Source: Pantoea cypripedii (GTDB lineage: Bacteria > Pseudomonadota > Gammaproteobacteria > Enterobacterales > Enterobacteriaceae). From it: a stretch of 64,000 nt of DNA. The notes beneath the pieces were generated by a model, which did not search any database, was not told where the DNA came from, and saw nothing but the letters and a program-made list of their open reading frames with translations. Of the stretch, positions 19,497-29,298 are shown piece by piece. A program made the position numbers and the translations under genes. Where the stretch lies: contig NZ_MLJI01000001.1 in NCBI RefSeq assembly GCF_002095535.1, positions 2,407,832 to 2,471,831 on the forward strand, written 5' to 3'. The first letter of the stretch is position 1; each line of letters begins with the position of its first letter.

Positions 19497-19513
19497 TTGT
19501 AATTTTCTTACAG
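19497..19513. promoter_or_regulatory. HexR-like operator upstream of zwf
   Basis: TTGTAATTTTCTTACAG contains the palindrome TGTAA-N5-TTACA, matching the HexR consensus TGTAATTAAATTACA at 12 of 15 positions. It lies about 60 bp before the zwf start, in the promoter region. Confidence 0.6.
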
Positions 19514-19808
19514 CACAATGTACTTTTTTCCCTGTGCCGGAACAACCCGGACACAGGTTTACGTGTGATAACTCTGAACGCGATTGATGAATAACGTGTG
19601 TTGTCACGTGCGCTTTTGACGCTTTTTCTGTTTCTGCTTTTGTCGGGGCAAAACCCATCACGGGTCAAAGTATGACAAAAAAATCGCGTTTACATTTATC
19701 CGCAACTGCGTGCGACTGCAGTTTACACGGTATATTGTTGTTAACAGAGCGCCCTTTCATCCATAAATGAAATTGGCAAAAGTGATGAGCGGTCATCGGG
19801 TTATCAAT

Positions 19809-20681
19809 ATGCTGGAACAGATTCAGGCGCAATTGCAGGCGCTGAGCAAATCGGAACGTAAAGTCGCGGAGCAAATCCTTGCCGCCCCCCAGCAGGCCAT
19901 GCATTCCAGCATCGCCACGCTGGCCGCTGCCGCCGGGGTGAGTGAACCCACGGTCAATCGCTTTTGCCATCGCATGGGCACGCGAGGCTTTCCTGATTTT
20001 AAGCTGCAACTGGCACAGAGCCTGGCGAAAGGCCCAAACTGGGTCAGCCGGGACGTGGAAGAAAATGACAGCGTTGAAAGCTACAGCCATAAAATCTTTG
20101 ATTCGGCGCTGGCCGGTCTCAATCGCGTGCGCCAGCAGCTGGATATGGCGGTGATTCATCAGGCGGTTCGGGCGCTGACGCGTGCCAATAAAATTGCTTT
20201 TTTTGGTCTCGGTGCCTCCGCCGTAGTCGCCCATGACGCCACCAATAAATTCCTGCGTTTTAATCTGCCGGTCATCTGGTCGGAAGATATTGTGATCCAG
20301 CGCATGAGTTGCATAAATAGTGGACCAAATGACGTTTTTGTTCTCATATCACATACTGGTCGAACCAAAAATATGATAGAACTGGCTCGCCTGGCGCGTG
20401 TAAACGCTTCCACCGTTTTGGCTATCACATCCCCCGGTTCACCGCTTGCGGCAGAAGCCACACTGGCACTGACACTCGATGTTCCGGAAGATACTGATAT
20501 CTATTTGCCGATGGTTTCCCGCCTGGCGCAATTGACCATGGTCGATGTCCTGGCTACGGGTTTTACCCTTGAGCGCGGCACCTCTTTCCGCGAGAATCTA
20601 AAACGGGTTAAAGAGGCGCTGAGAGATTCGCGCCTGGAGAAGCAAGTGCAGACAGAAATCAATGCACGGCAAAATAATTAA
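19809..20681 (+). CDS. hexR: RpiR family regulator HexR
   Basis: A 290-residue repressor: N-terminal RpiR-type helix-turn-helix (AAAAGVSEPTVNRFCHRMG, near 40-58) and C-terminal SIS domain (about 125-260) with FFGLGASAVVAHDATNKFLR and SHTGRTKNMIELARLAR for phosphosugar binding. HexR senses KDPG and controls zwf, edd/eda and lower glycolysis genes. The ATG at 19809 gives the same N-terminus (MLEQIQAQLQALSKSERK) and length as E. coli HexR (289). An in-frame ATG at 19767 would add 14 residues; neither has a strong ribosome site. Confidence 0.93.
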   Translation: MLEQIQAQLQALSKSERKVAEQILAAPQQAMHSSIATLAAAAGVSEPTVNRFCHRMGTRGFPDFKLQLAQSLAKGPNWVSRDVEENDSVESYSHKIFDSALAGLNRVRQQLDMAVIHQAVRALTRANKIAFFGLGASAVVAHDATNKFLRFNLPVIWSEDIVIQRMSCINSGPNDVFVLISHTGRTKNMIELARLARVNASTVLAITSPGSPLAAEATLALTLDVPEDTDIYLPMVSRLAQLTMVDVLATGFTLERGTSFRENLKRVKEALRDSRLEKQVQTEINARQNN

Positions 20682-20683
20682 CA

Positions 20684-20711
20684 TCACATTCACAATGTGA
20701 GTCGAATCACA
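20684..20711. promoter_or_regulatory. Palindromic regulatory site upstream of pykA
   Basis: Two overlapping palindromes: TCACATT-CAC-AATGTGA (20684-20700) and TGTGAGTCGAATCACA (20696-20711). The second fits both a CRP site (TGTGA-N6-TCACA) and, in its core TGAGTCGAATCA, the Cra operator at 10 of 12 positions. It sits just upstream of a TAGAAT -10 element at 20726-20731. Confidence 0.5.
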
Positions 20712-20789
20712 GCCCATCGATCATATAGAATATGTGACCACAACGTGTCCAGATGACAGGGACACGATACTTAGTCAACGGAGTCCTTC

Positions 20790-22232
20790 ATGTCCAGACG
20801 TCTCAGAAGAACCAAGATCGTTACAACCCTCGGCCCGGCAACCGATCGCGACAATAACCTCGAAAAAATCATTGCGGCGGGTGCGAACGTTGTACGACTC
20901 AACTTCTCCCATGGTTCCCCGGAAGATCACCAGCTACGCGCGAATAAAGTGCGTGAAATTGCGGCCAAGCTGGGTCGCCATGTCGCCATTCTCGGCGATT
21001 TGCAGGGTCCGAAAATTCGTGTATCGACCTTTAAAGAAGGCAAAGTATTCCTCAATGTTGGCGACCGCTTCCTGCTGGATGCCAGCCTGAGCAAAGGTGA
21101 AGGCGACAAAGAGAAAGTCGGTATCGACTACAAAGGTTTGCCTGCTGACGTGGTGCCAGGTGACATTCTGCTGCTGGATGATGGGCGCGTGCAGTTGAAG
21201 GTGCTGGAAGTTCAGGGCATGAAAGTCTTCACCGAAGTCACTGTCGGTGGCCCGCTTTCCAATAACAAAGGCATCAACAAACTGGGCGGAGGCCTGTCAG
21301 CCGAAGCGCTGACTGAGAAAGATAAAGCCGATATCCTCACTGCCGCGAAAATTGGCGTAGACTACCTGGCCGTTTCTTTCCCACGCTGTGGTGAAGATAT
21401 GAACTATGCGCGTCGTTTAGCGCGCGATGCCGGTTGCGAAGCCAAGCTGGTCGCGAAAGTGGAACGTGCTGAAGCGGTAGCAACCCAGGAAGCCATGGAT
21501 GACATCATCCTCGCTTCTGACGTGGTGATGGTCGCGCGTGGTGACCTCGGTGTGGAAATTGGCGATCCGGAACTGGTCGGCATTCAGAAAGCGTTGATTC
21601 GTCGTGCGCGTCAGCTGAACCGCACCATTATCACCGCAACGCAGATGATGGAATCGATGATCACCAACCCGATGCCAACTCGTGCTGAAGTGATGGACGT
21701 GGCGAACGCCGTGCTCGACGGCACCGATGCGGTGATGCTGTCAGCTGAAACCGCTGCGGGTCAGTACCCGGCAGAAACGGTTTCGGCGATGGCGAAAGTC
21801 TGTCTTGGCGCGGAAAAAATCCCGAGCGTTAACGTGTCCAAGCACCGTCTTGAAGTGCAGTTCGACAACATCGAAGAAGCGATTGCGATGTCCGCGATGT
21901 ATGCCGCGAACCACCTGCAAGGGGTTACCGCCATCATCACCATGACAGAATCAGGCCGTACCGCGCTGATGACATCACGTATCACTTCGGGCCTGCCGAT
22001 CTTCGCAATGTCACGTCACGAGCGTACGCTGAATCTGACCGCGCTATACCGTGGTGTGACGCCGGTCTTTTTCGACAGTAACAACGACGGTGTTGCCGCC
22101 GCTCACGACGCCATCAACCTGCTGCGTGACAAAGGTTTCCTCGTCTCCGGCGATCTGGTGATAGTGACCCAGGGCGACGTGATGGCGACCACCGGCACCA
22201 CCAATACCAGCCGGGTGCTGCGCGTAGACTAA
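20790..22232 (+). CDS. pykA: Pyruvate kinase II
   Basis: A 480-residue pyruvate kinase, the length of E. coli PykA, converting PEP and ADP to pyruvate and ATP. Visible features: N-terminal [18 protein letters not shown], the B-domain insert about 70-170, the catalytic Lys in [12 protein letters not shown], the metal and substrate loop [14 protein letters not shown], and [20 protein letters not shown]. The C-terminal allosteric domain runs from about 345. This is the PykA (AMP/sugar-phosphate activated) type rather than PykF, judging by its place next to hexR. Confidence 0.97.
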   Translation: MSRRLRRTKIVTTLGPATDRDNNLEKIIAAGANVVRLNFSHGSPEDHQLRANKVREIAAKLGRHVAILGDLQGPKIRVSTFKEGKVFLNVGDRFLLDASLSKGEGDKEKVGIDYKGLPADVVPGDILLLDDGRVQLKVLEVQGMKVFTEVTVGGPLSNNKGINKLGGGLSAEALTEKDKADILTAAKIGVDYLAVSFPRCGEDMNYARRLARDAGCEAKLVAKVERAEAVATQEAMDDIILASDVVMVARGDLGVEIGDPELVGIQKALIRRARQLNRTIITATQMMESMITNPMPTRAEVMDVANAVLDGTDAVMLSAETAAGQYPAETVSAMAKVCLGAEKIPSVNVSKHRLEVQFDNIEEAIAMSAMYAANHLQGVTAIITMTESGRTALMTSRITSGLPIFAMSRHERTLNLTALYRGVTPVFFDSNNDGVAAAHDAINLLRDKGFLVSGDLVIVTQGDVMATTGTTNTSRVLRVD

Positions 22233-22265
22233 ATACGCCCACTGACAGCGGCTGTAACAACAAGG

Positions 22266-22301
22266 AAAACGCGACTGCCCTGGCAGTCGCGTTTTATTTT
22301 C
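22266..22301 (+). terminator. Rho-independent terminator of pykA
   Basis: A 14-bp stem AAAACGCGACTGCC / GGCAGTCGCGTTTT followed by ATTTTC, directly after pykA. Confidence 0.9.
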
Positions 22302-22318
22302 TCTGACAAGGAGGCCAG

Positions 22319-23551
22319 ATGGCCCGCTTTCAACCCATTACTCAACTCACCGGACGCGTGCTGCTATTTCCGCTGGCGCTGGTGTTGTTTGAGTTTGCCA
22401 CCTATATCGCCCACGACATGATTCAACCTGGGATGTTGCTGGTCACCAGTGAATTCAATGTCGGGCCGGAATGGGTTTCCACCTCGCTGACAGCCTATTT
22501 GATGGGTGGAGTGGTACTGCAATGGCTGCTCGGCCCACTCTCCGACAAATATGGTCGCCGTCCGGTGTTACTGTTCGGCATTTTGTTTTTTGCCGCTGCC
22601 TGCATGCTCACGACGCTGGTACAGAACATCGAGCAATTTGTCACCCTGCGCTTTATTCAGGGTATCAGCCTGTGCTTTATCGGCGCAGTCAGCTATGCCG
22701 CGGTACAGGAGGCTTTCGCCGAAGCGCTGGCCGTGCGCATGATGGCGTTAATGGCGAATGTGGCGCTGCTCGCCCCGCTGGCGGGTCCACTGGCCGGTGC
22801 GGCCTGGCTTAGCGTCGGTGACTGGCGCAGCATGTTTTGGTTGTTTGCCGCCTGTAGCATCGTGGCCTTCGTGGTGCTGTGGCGCATCATGCCTGAAACG
22901 GCCGGTGACCGCAGTCACTCCATTGCCCTGCCCAATCTGGCGCGCGGCTATGGTCGCCTGGCGCGCGATAAACAGGTGATGTACGGCTCCTTCGCGATTG
23001 GCCTGGTGTTTATCCCGATTCTCACCTGGGTCGCCCTGTCGCCGGTGATTCTGATGCATGATGAAGGTCTGTCGCGTCTGCATTACGCCTTGCTGCAATT
23101 ACCGGTGTTTCTGGCAATGATCGCCGGGAACCTGACACTGGGGAAACTGGCGGGACGGGTGCCGATTGAGCAACCGGTGAAATTTGCCGCATGGCCGATT
23201 CTGATCGGCCTGAGCATAGCGCTGCTGGCAAACCTGCTGAATAGCCACAGCTATCTGTTGCTGACGGCGGGTCTGAGCCTGTATGCCTTTGGTGCCGGGA
23301 TGGTCAACGCCGGGCTGTACCGTCTCACCCTCTACGCCAGCAATGAAGGCAAAGGCAGTATTGCTGCAATGCTGGGCATGATCAGTATCCTGACGCTGGC
23401 TATCGGCATCGAGCTGGCGAAAAGCGCTTATTTCAGCGGCGGTACACCCTGGTTTAGCGCGATTAACTTCGCCAGCGGTGTGATGTGGTTCGGTCTGGTG
23501 ACGTTGTTTCTGCGGGAACGCAAACGCCGCAGCCAGGTCACTGAAGTCTGA
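22319..23551 (+). CDS. mdfA: MdfA family multidrug efflux MFS transporter
   Basis: A 410-residue, 12-helix major facilitator transporter, the same length as E. coli MdfA. Helix 1 keeps the two acidic residues required for drug/proton antiport, in LFEFATYIAHDMIQPGM (equivalent to Glu26 and Asp34). The MFS motif A (GPLSDKYGRRPVLL) and GISLCFIGAVSYAAVQEAF are also conserved. Expected substrates are cationic and neutral drugs including chloramphenicol, and it may help alkali tolerance. It follows the pykA terminator by about 20 bp, so a promoter inside or read-through from pykA is needed. Calling it MdfA rather than a close paralogue is fairly safe. Confidence 0.88.
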   Translation: MARFQPITQLTGRVLLFPLALVLFEFATYIAHDMIQPGMLLVTSEFNVGPEWVSTSLTAYLMGGVVLQWLLGPLSDKYGRRPVLLFGILFFAAACMLTTLVQNIEQFVTLRFIQGISLCFIGAVSYAAVQEAFAEALAVRMMALMANVALLAPLAGPLAGAAWLSVGDWRSMFWLFAACSIVAFVVLWRIMPETAGDRSHSIALPNLARGYGRLARDKQVMYGSFAIGLVFIPILTWVALSPVILMHDEGLSRLHYALLQLPVFLAMIAGNLTLGKLAGRVPIEQPVKFAAWPILIGLSIALLANLLNSHSYLLLTAGLSLYAFGAGMVNAGLYRLTLYASNEGKGSIAAMLGMISILTLAIGIELAKSAYFSGGTPWFSAINFASGVMWFGLVTLFLRERKRRSQVTEV

Positions 23552-24066
23552 TTAATTAACAGGCGTTGTATTAGATGATCGGATCGGATAATTCAACGCC
23601 TGATATTGGGTGATATTTTCAGCAAAAAATTTACCTTAAAAAAAATGATGAAAAGATTTCATGGACATCTGTTGAACTTTATTTTTGGCTAATTTATCAC
23701 CTGTTTTTCTCATAACGCAAATAGCCCATTAATTCGCCTCGAAAATTAAATCTCGTTCTGAATGATGAAGACAAATTAATTCGCGATAAAAATTAATTCT
23801 CTCCTCCCAACCGGCATAGCCTCCCTGAAGATTAGCTTACCTGTTCAACTAACTTGTTGCTTCATCGGACAATTATCCGGACCCGACACCCTCCATCTGC
23901 AGGGCGATCGATTATTATCGTCAGAACCTAAACTTTTATTAGTTAATTTTGCTGAACTCTGATCGCACGCTTTCTTAGCGAAAAACTTACACTTGCCTGA
24001 CATTTCCCTGCACATTAGTCTGTGCGCGCAGTTTAAGGATTAGTTTAATTAAACACGGGATATAAC
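23552..24066. other. Long A/T-rich region upstream of the omptin gene
   Basis: A 515-bp non-coding stretch. At its start a 9-bp inverted repeat CAGGCGTTG (23560-23568) / CAACGCCTG (23594-23602) may terminate mdfA. Near its end, just before the omptin start, AGTTTA occurs twice 12 bp apart (from 24031 on). That recalls a PhoP box, but the spacing is one base too long. Otherwise A/T-rich, as expected for a regulated or H-NS-silenced promoter. No gene is evident. Confidence 0.5.
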
Positions 24067-25005
24067 ATGAACAAGAATGCTGTTGCGGTAATGATGATGG
24101 CCGCGCTTTCAGGGACCGCTTATGCGGAGTCTGCGCAATTCACACCAAACTTTTCACCGGAAAGCCTGAGTGTCGCCACTTCGGTGGGGATGCTGGGCGG
24201 TAAATCTAAAGAGCTGGTTTATGATGCAAGCAACGCACGTAAAGTCAGCCAGCTGGACTGGAAAATTAAAAATGTCGCCATCCTGAAAGGTGATATTTCC
24301 TGGGATGCATGGTCATTCCTCACCCTGAATGCACGTGGCTGGACTTCTCTGGCTTCCGGTTCCGGCCATATGGATGATTATGACTGGCTAAATGCCAACC
24401 AATCTGGCTGGACCGATCACTCATCACATCCGAGCACCGATGTGAATTACGCCAATGAATACGATCTGAATGTGAAAGGCTGGTTCCTGCAGGGCGACGA
24501 TTATAAAGTCGGTGCGGTGGCAGGTTATCAGGAGACGCGTTTCAGCTGGACTGCCTATGGTGGTTCTTATAACTACGACAACGGTACGAATGTCGGTGTC
24601 AATCCACCCGGTGAACGGGGAATTGGTTACAGCCAGCGTTTCTCCATGCCATATATTGGTCTGGTCGGTCATTACCGTATCAATGATTTCGAATTTAACG
24701 CCCAGTTTAAATTCAGCGACTGGGTTCGTGCGCATGACAACGACGAACATTATCAGCGTGAACTGACTTTCCGCGAGAAAACCTCCAACTCCCGTTACTA
24801 TGGTGCGGCTGTGGATGCGGGTTACTATGTCACCGAGAATGCCAAAGTATTTGCTGAATTTACTTACAGCAAATACGAAGAAGGTAAAGGTGGCACCCAG
24901 ATTATCGACACACCAACCGGTGAGTCAGCGTCTTTCGGTGGTGATGCGGCAGGTATTTCCAACAAAAACTACACCGTTACGGTGGGTCTGCAATATCGCT
25001 TCTAA
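24067..25005 (+). CDS. Omptin family outer membrane protease
   Basis: A 312-residue omptin, a ten-stranded beta-barrel aspartate/histidine protease of the outer membrane that cleaves host peptides and proteins between basic residues. Signal peptide residues 1-20 (ending AYA). The catalytic residues line up with OmpT: D104 and D106 in MDDYDWLN, and D226 and H228 in DNDEHYQ. The C-terminus ends in YRF, the outer-membrane assembly signal. [23 protein letters not shown] is also family-typical. It is closest in feel to Pla/PgtE/PlaA types; the exact subgroup is not resolved. Followed by a strong terminator. Confidence 0.93.
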   Translation: MNKNAVAVMMMAALSGTAYAESAQFTPNFSPESLSVATSVGMLGGKSKELVYDASNARKVSQLDWKIKNVAILKGDISWDAWSFLTLNARGWTSLASGSGHMDDYDWLNANQSGWTDHSSHPSTDVNYANEYDLNVKGWFLQGDDYKVGAVAGYQETRFSWTAYGGSYNYDNGTNVGVNPPGERGIGYSQRFSMPYIGLVGHYRINDFEFNAQFKFSDWVRAHDNDEHYQRELTFREKTSNSRYYGAAVDAGYYVTENAKVFAEFTYSKYEEGKGGTQIIDTPTGESASFGGDAAGISNKNYTVTVGLQYRF

Positions 25006-25011
25006 TCACTC

Positions 25012-25043
25012 AACCTGTCGGGTTCATCCCGACAGGTTTTTTT
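25012..25043. terminator. Bidirectional terminator between omptin and lpxM
   Basis: Perfect 11-bp stem AACCTGTCGGG / CCCGACAGGTT with a 5-nt loop, followed by a T-tract on the plus strand. It lies between convergent stop codons. Confidence 0.9.
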
Positions 25044-25046
25044 GCG

Positions 25047-26021
25047 TTATTTGCGGGGATAAAGATCTTTACGCACGTAGGGTTCAATATCCCCCTCTTT
25101 GCGCGTCTTCAGCAGCTTGAGAATCCAGGTATATTGTTCCGGATGCGGGCGAACAAAGATTTCCACTTCTTCATTCATACGACGCGCCAGCGTTTTATCA
25201 TCCGCTTCCAGCAAATCATCCATTGGCGGCCGCACATAGACTTCAAGACGATGTGTCGTGCTGTTATACACCGGGAACAACGGCACCACGCGCGCCCGAC
25301 ACACCTTCATCAGGCGGCCAACTGCCGGTAATGTCGCTTTATAAGTGGCAAAAAAATCAACAAACTCGCTGTGCTCCGCCCCGTGATCCTGATCCGGCAG
25401 ATAATAGCCCCAGTAGCCCTGCCGCACGGAGCTGATAAAGGGTTTGATGCCATCGTTACGCGCATGCATACGCCCGCCAAAACGACGACGCACCGTATTC
25501 CAGACATAATCCATCAGCGGGTCGCTCTGGTTATGAAACATCGCTGCCATCATCTGTCCTTCAGATGCCAGCAGCATCGCCGGAATATCGACACCCCAGC
25601 CATGCGGAACGAGGAAAATGACGTTTTCATTATTGGCCTGTAGCTGGTCGATGATGTCGCGACCAAACCAGTCAACACGCTGACGCACCCGCTCCGGGTT
25701 GCGTATGCCGAGTTCGGCCATCATCACCATCGCCTGCGGGGCGGTAGCAAACATTTCATCGACGATGGTTTCACGCTCGGCTTCGCTCAGCTCCGGCAGG
25801 CAGTAATACAGATTGATCAACGCGCGACGACGCGCACTTTTTGCCAGCTTACCCGCCAGCTTACCCAGGCCGCCCAACAGGGGATCACGCACTTTTGCGG
25901 GTAACATAGCCATACCGGCCAGCGCACCAATCGCCAGCCAGTTGCCCCAGTATTTCGGCTTCAAAAAAGAACGTTGAAAAACGGGAATAAACTCAATGTT
26001 ATTTTTTTTACGGGTTTCCAT
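25047..26021 (-). CDS. lpxM: Lipid A late acyltransferase LpxM
   Basis: A 324-residue inner-membrane enzyme of the LpxL/LpxM family (E. coli LpxM 323). It adds the second secondary acyl chain (myristate) to lipid A. There is one N-terminal membrane segment ([16 protein letters not shown], about 29-44). The HX4D acyltransferase motif is HGWGVD near 140, and [24 protein letters not shown] is family-specific. The order lpxM-mepM-znuA matches E. coli. Confidence 0.95.
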   Translation of the reverse strand: METRKKNNIEFIPVFQRSFLKPKYWGNWLAIGALAGMAMLPAKVRDPLLGGLGKLAGKLAKSARRRALINLYYCLPELSEAERETIVDEMFATAPQAMVMMAELGIRNPERVRQRVDWFGRDIIDQLQANNENVIFLVPHGWGVDIPAMLLASEGQMMAAMFHNQSDPLMDYVWNTVRRRFGGRMHARNDGIKPFISSVRQGYWGYYLPDQDHGAEHSEFVDFFATYKATLPAVGRLMKVCRARVVPLFPVYNSTTHRLEVYVRPPMDDLLEADDKTLARRMNEEVEIFVRPHPEQYTWILKLLKTRKEGDIEPYVRKDLYPRK

Positions 26022-26094
26022 GCACTCGCCTCTGACAATGACCGGTCAATAATAGTGACGATGACTAATTTTGCAATCTTCGTGCGTCAGATAG

Positions 26095-26124
26095 CAAAAA
26101 ACCGACGAATAATCCGTCGGTTTT
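26095..26124 (-). terminator. Rho-independent terminator of mepM
   Basis: Stem ACCGACG / CGTCGGT with a 7-nt loop, followed on the minus strand by TTTTTTGC. It lies between mepM and lpxM and could act in both directions. Confidence 0.8.
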
Positions 26125-26147
26125 GCGTTTTTGCCCGTGATAATGCG

Positions 26148-27482
26148 TTACTGCTGCAGTGCCAGTTGCGGCAGGTAAGTTTTCACATCCGCCAGATAGC
26201 TGCTGCGATCTTTACCGGTCAGCCCTTCCATACGCGGCAGTTTCGCCGTGAGTGGGTTAACGGCCTGATTATTAATCCAGATTTCAAAGTGCAGATGCGG
26301 CCCGGTTGAGCGTCCGGTATTGCCGGAAAGCGCGATACGATCGCCACGCTTCACCTTCTGCCCTGGCTTCACCAGCACTTTGCTCAGATGCATATAGCGC
26401 GTCATGTACTGACGGCCATGACGGATCGCCACGTAATTACCCGCCGCACCGCCGTTCTTCGCCATCACCACTTCACCATCACCCACCGCTAATACCGGCG
26501 TACCAATCGGCAGCGCAAAATCGACGCCGCGATGAGGCGCAATGCGGCCGGTGACCGGGTTCAGACGACGTGGGTTAAAGTTGGACGATACACGGTATTG
26601 CTTCACCGTCGGGAAACGCATAAAGCCACGCGCCAGGCCGGAACCGTTACGATCGTAGAATTTGCCGTCTTCGGCACGGAAGGCATAGTAATCTTTGCCG
26701 CCGGTATGCAGGCGTACGCCAACCAGCTGACTCTGGGCGCTCTTGCCGTCGAGCATTTCACGTGACATCAGCACACTGAACTGATCGCCAGCACGTAGCT
26801 TGCGGAAGTCCATCTGCCACTGCATCGCCTTAATCACGTTACTGATTTCCGTGCTGGTCAATCCAGCGCTACGAGCGCTGGCAGCAAAACTGCCGTGCAC
26901 TTCGCCTTTCATCACGCTGTTTTGCCATTCGCCTTTTTGCAGCTCCTGCTGCATTTTGAAGCTGCCGTCATCCTGACGCTGATAAGTGCGGGTTTCGCGA
27001 CGATCAAGCTCCCAGCTGAAGCTCTGCAACTGTCCGTCGGCGTTCAGGGTCCAGCTCAGCTGCTGACCCACACGCAGACCTCGCAGATCTTTATCGCTGC
27101 TGACTAACGCATTGATGTCACCGAGGTCGATACCGTACTGATTAAGGGCGCTACTCAGCGTATCCCCTGCAGAGACGGTGTAATCGTGCACGTTCGGATT
27201 GTCCGGCACGTCTTTATCGATATCGTCTGCCGGGATGTCTTCTTCCGGTGCTGGCGTCGCTTGATCGACCGGCTCACTGTCTTCCGGCAGCAGATTCTGC
27301 AATTCGAATTTGTCCAGTGGGACATTTTTGACGATCGGCGTAGAATCATCGGTGGGATGATAAACGTAAGGCCGCCAGACAGCGACGGCCAACGTAATAA
27401 CAGTTAATGACCCCAGCATAACGCGGTGGGGGCGCGGCAAATTATTAAATGCGAGGGCGACAGAGCGGGCTATCTGCTGCAC
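26148..27482 (-). CDS. mepM: Murein DD-endopeptidase MepM
   Basis: A 444-residue peptidoglycan hydrolase nearly identical to E. coli MepM (YebA) at the N-terminus (MQQIARSVALAFNNLPRPHR). One membrane anchor lies at about 22-37. A LysM domain starts near 95 (HDYTVSAGDTLSSALNQYGI). The C-terminal M23 zinc peptidase domain is near 310-410, with HRGVDFA and HLHFE metal ligands. It cuts D-Ala-mDAP crosslinks so that new strands can be inserted. It lies 14 nt after znuA, in the same direction, as in E. coli. Confidence 0.96.
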   Translation of the reverse strand: MQQIARSVALAFNNLPRPHRVMLGSLTVITLAVAVWRPYVYHPTDDSTPIVKNVPLDKFELQNLLPEDSEPVDQATPAPEEDIPADDIDKDVPDNPNVHDYTVSAGDTLSSALNQYGIDLGDINALVSSDKDLRGLRVGQQLSWTLNADGQLQSFSWELDRRETRTYQRQDDGSFKMQQELQKGEWQNSVMKGEVHGSFAASARSAGLTSTEISNVIKAMQWQMDFRKLRAGDQFSVLMSREMLDGKSAQSQLVGVRLHTGGKDYYAFRAEDGKFYDRNGSGLARGFMRFPTVKQYRVSSNFNPRRLNPVTGRIAPHRGVDFALPIGTPVLAVGDGEVVMAKNGGAAGNYVAIRHGRQYMTRYMHLSKVLVKPGQKVKRGDRIALSGNTGRSTGPHLHFEIWINNQAVNPLTAKLPRMEGLTGKDRSSYLADVKTYLPQLALQQ

Positions 27483-27496
27483 TTTTACCTATTCCT

Positions 27497-28465
27497 CTAT
27501 GCTCCATTCAGGCAGCTTGCATACTGGCTCGACAGCTGTGAGAGGAATTTCACGTAGCTGTCTTTGGTTAAGCTGATTCCCATGCCCAATGGATCCAACG
27601 TACCTTTACGCACATTCGTCCCTCGTGACACGGCATCGATGACCGCCGGCCTGAATTGTGGTTCAGCAAAAACGCATGTCGCTTTCTGCTCAACCAACTG
27701 TGTTCGTATTTGATTTAAACGCTGTGCGCCCGGTTGGATCTCAGGATTAACGGTAAAATGCCCTAACGGTGATAAACCGTAATGTTTCTCAAAGTAGCTA
27801 TAAGCATCGTGAAAAACGAAGTAACCCTTATTCCGCACCGGAGCAAGCTGCGCGCCAATGTGTTTGTCCGTATCCGCTAATTCTGCTTCGAAATGCTGCA
27901 GGTTGGCGTCTAGTTTGGCCTTGCTTTGCGGCATAAGTTCCAATAATTTTCCGTGGATTGCAACCGCAGATTGCCTTGCGATCTCTGGGGACATCCACAG
28001 ATGCATATTAAACTGACCATGATGGTGTTCATCAGCGGCATCATGATCAGCGGAATCTGCTGCTGCATGTCCCTGATCGTGCGCATGATCATGCTCATCA
28101 TCGTCATCCGCACCGGTAATCAGCAGCGGTTTTACCCCGGCAAGATCAGCAATTTCCAGATTTTTATTCGCCGGAAGTTCCGCGGCTGACTTGGTCAGAA
28201 AGGCTTCCATTTCCGGGCCAACCCAAACCACTAAGTCTGCGTTTTTTATACGTTTTACATCTGAAGGACGTAGTGCATAATCATGCTCAGACGCGCCATC
28301 CGGCAGCAGCACTTCCACCGGCGTTACGCCATCGGCAATCGCAGCGGCGATAAATCCAATCGGTTTAATTGAGGCAACGACCGCAGCGGATGCTGGCAGG
28401 GTAAATGAAGCCGCTAGCGCGACCGCAGGAAGGGTAAAAGCAAGGCGCTTTTTATTGTGTAACAT
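27497..28465 (-). CDS. znuA: Zinc ABC transporter substrate-binding protein ZnuA
   Basis: A 322-residue periplasmic high-affinity zinc-binding protein of the cluster 9 family. Signal peptide residues 1-27. Zinc ligands lie in [17 protein letters not shown] and [14 protein letters not shown], with further residues in [17 protein letters not shown] His/Asp-rich loop (about 119-150) is typical of ZnuA. It delivers Zn(II) to ZnuB/ZnuC. It is divergent from znuC, with a Zur box between them. Confidence 0.96.
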   Translation of the reverse strand: MLHNKKRLAFTLPAVALAASFTLPASAAVVASIKPIGFIAAAIADGVTPVEVLLPDGASEHDYALRPSDVKRIKNADLVVWVGPEMEAFLTKSAAELPANKNLEIADLAGVKPLLITGADDDDEHDHAHDQGHAAADSADHDAADEHHHGQFNMHLWMSPEIARQSAVAIHGKLLELMPQSKAKLDANLQHFEAELADTDKHIGAQLAPVRNKGYFVFHDAYSYFEKHYGLSPLGHFTVNPEIQPGAQRLNQIRTQLVEQKATCVFAEPQFRPAVIDAVSRGTNVRKGTLDPLGMGISLTKDSYVKFLSQLSSQYASCLNGA

Positions 28466-28495
28466 AATGCGTCATTCCATCGTGACCAGGTGATG

Positions 28496-28516
28496 GAATG
28501 TGATATTATAACATTC
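28496..28516. promoter_or_regulatory. Zur operator between znuA and znuCB
   Basis: GAATGTGATATTATAACATTC, with arms GAATGT and ACATTC around an A/T core, matches the enterobacterial Zur box of the znu locus. It lies between the divergent znuA and znuC starts and can repress both when zinc is plentiful. Confidence 0.88.
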
Positions 28517-28542
28517 GAAATTCTGTGCAACCTGTAAATATC

Positions 28543-29298
28543 ATGCCTTCACTTGTTACGCTCGAAAATATCTCCGTGAAATTCTCCCAACGTCCGGTCC
28601 TGGCGGGTGTCAGCCTGTCACTGGAGCCGGGAAGAATTTTGACATTACTTGGCCCGAATGGTGCCGGGAAATCGACCCTTGTGCGTGTGGTGCTGGGCTT
28701 GCTGACGCCTGACACCGGCAGCGTAAAACGTAGCGCCAGTTTACGTATCGGCTATGTGCCGCAGAAATTGCATATTGACCCTACCCTGCCGATCAGCGTC
28801 GAACGCTTTATGCGTTTGTCGCGTGGCAGCCGCGCGGACGCCATCTTACCGGCGTTAAAACGCGTGCAGGCCGGGCATCTGCTGCATGCCCCTTTGCAGA
28901 AATTATCCGGCGGTGAAACGCAACGCGTATTGCTGGCTCGGGCGCTACTTAGCGACCCGCAACTGCTGGTGCTGGATGAACCCACTCAGGGTGTTGATGT
29001 GAACGGCCAGGTGGCGTTGTATGACCTGATTGATCAGCTACGACGCGAACTGAACTGCGGTGTGCTGATGGTTTCACATGACCTGCATCTGGTGATGGCA
29101 AAAACTGACGAAGTGTTGTGCCTCAATCACCATATCTGCTGTTCCGGCACGCCGGAGGCGGTCTCGCAGCACCCGGAATTTATCGCCATGTTCGGTCCTC
29201 GCGGTGCTCAGCAACTGGCTATTTATCGCCATCATCATAATCATCGTCACGATTTACAGGGACGAATTGTTCTGCGCAAAGGAAATGGCCCGTCATGA
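28543..29298 (+). CDS. znuC: Zinc ABC transporter ATPase ZnuC
   Basis: A 251-residue ABC ATPase. Walker [10 protein letters not shown] near 38-46, signature LSGGETQRV, Walker [11 protein letters not shown] and switch His in VSHDLHL. The C-terminal histidine-rich tail ([11 protein letters not shown]) is specific to ZnuC. The ATG at 28543 gives the E. coli-like start; an in-frame GTG at 28525 would add six residues and also lacks a clear ribosome site. Its stop overlaps the znuB start by 4 bp. Confidence 0.95.
   Translation: MPSLVTLENISVKFSQRPVLAGVSLSLEPGRILTLLGPNGAGKSTLVRVVLGLLTPDTGSVKRSASLRIGYVPQKLHIDPTLPISVERFMRLSRGSRADAILPALKRVQAGHLLHAPLQKLSGGETQRVLLARALLSDPQLLVLDEPTQGVDVNGQVALYDLIDQLRRELNCGVLMVSHDLHLVMAKTDEVLCLNHHICCSGTPEAVSQHPEFIAMFGPRGAQQLAIYRHHHNHRHDLQGRIVLRKGNGPS

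Noticed and set aside
19665..20234. Long minus-strand frame opposite hexR
   Set aside because: Antisense shadow of a well-conserved regulator gene; similar long shadows oppose zwf, aspS, argS, nasA and nrtA and were also discarded.
24031..24055. PhoP box before the omptin gene
   Set aside because: The two AGTTTA copies are 12 bp apart instead of 11, and no -10 is seen at the right distance; mentioned only as a resemblance.
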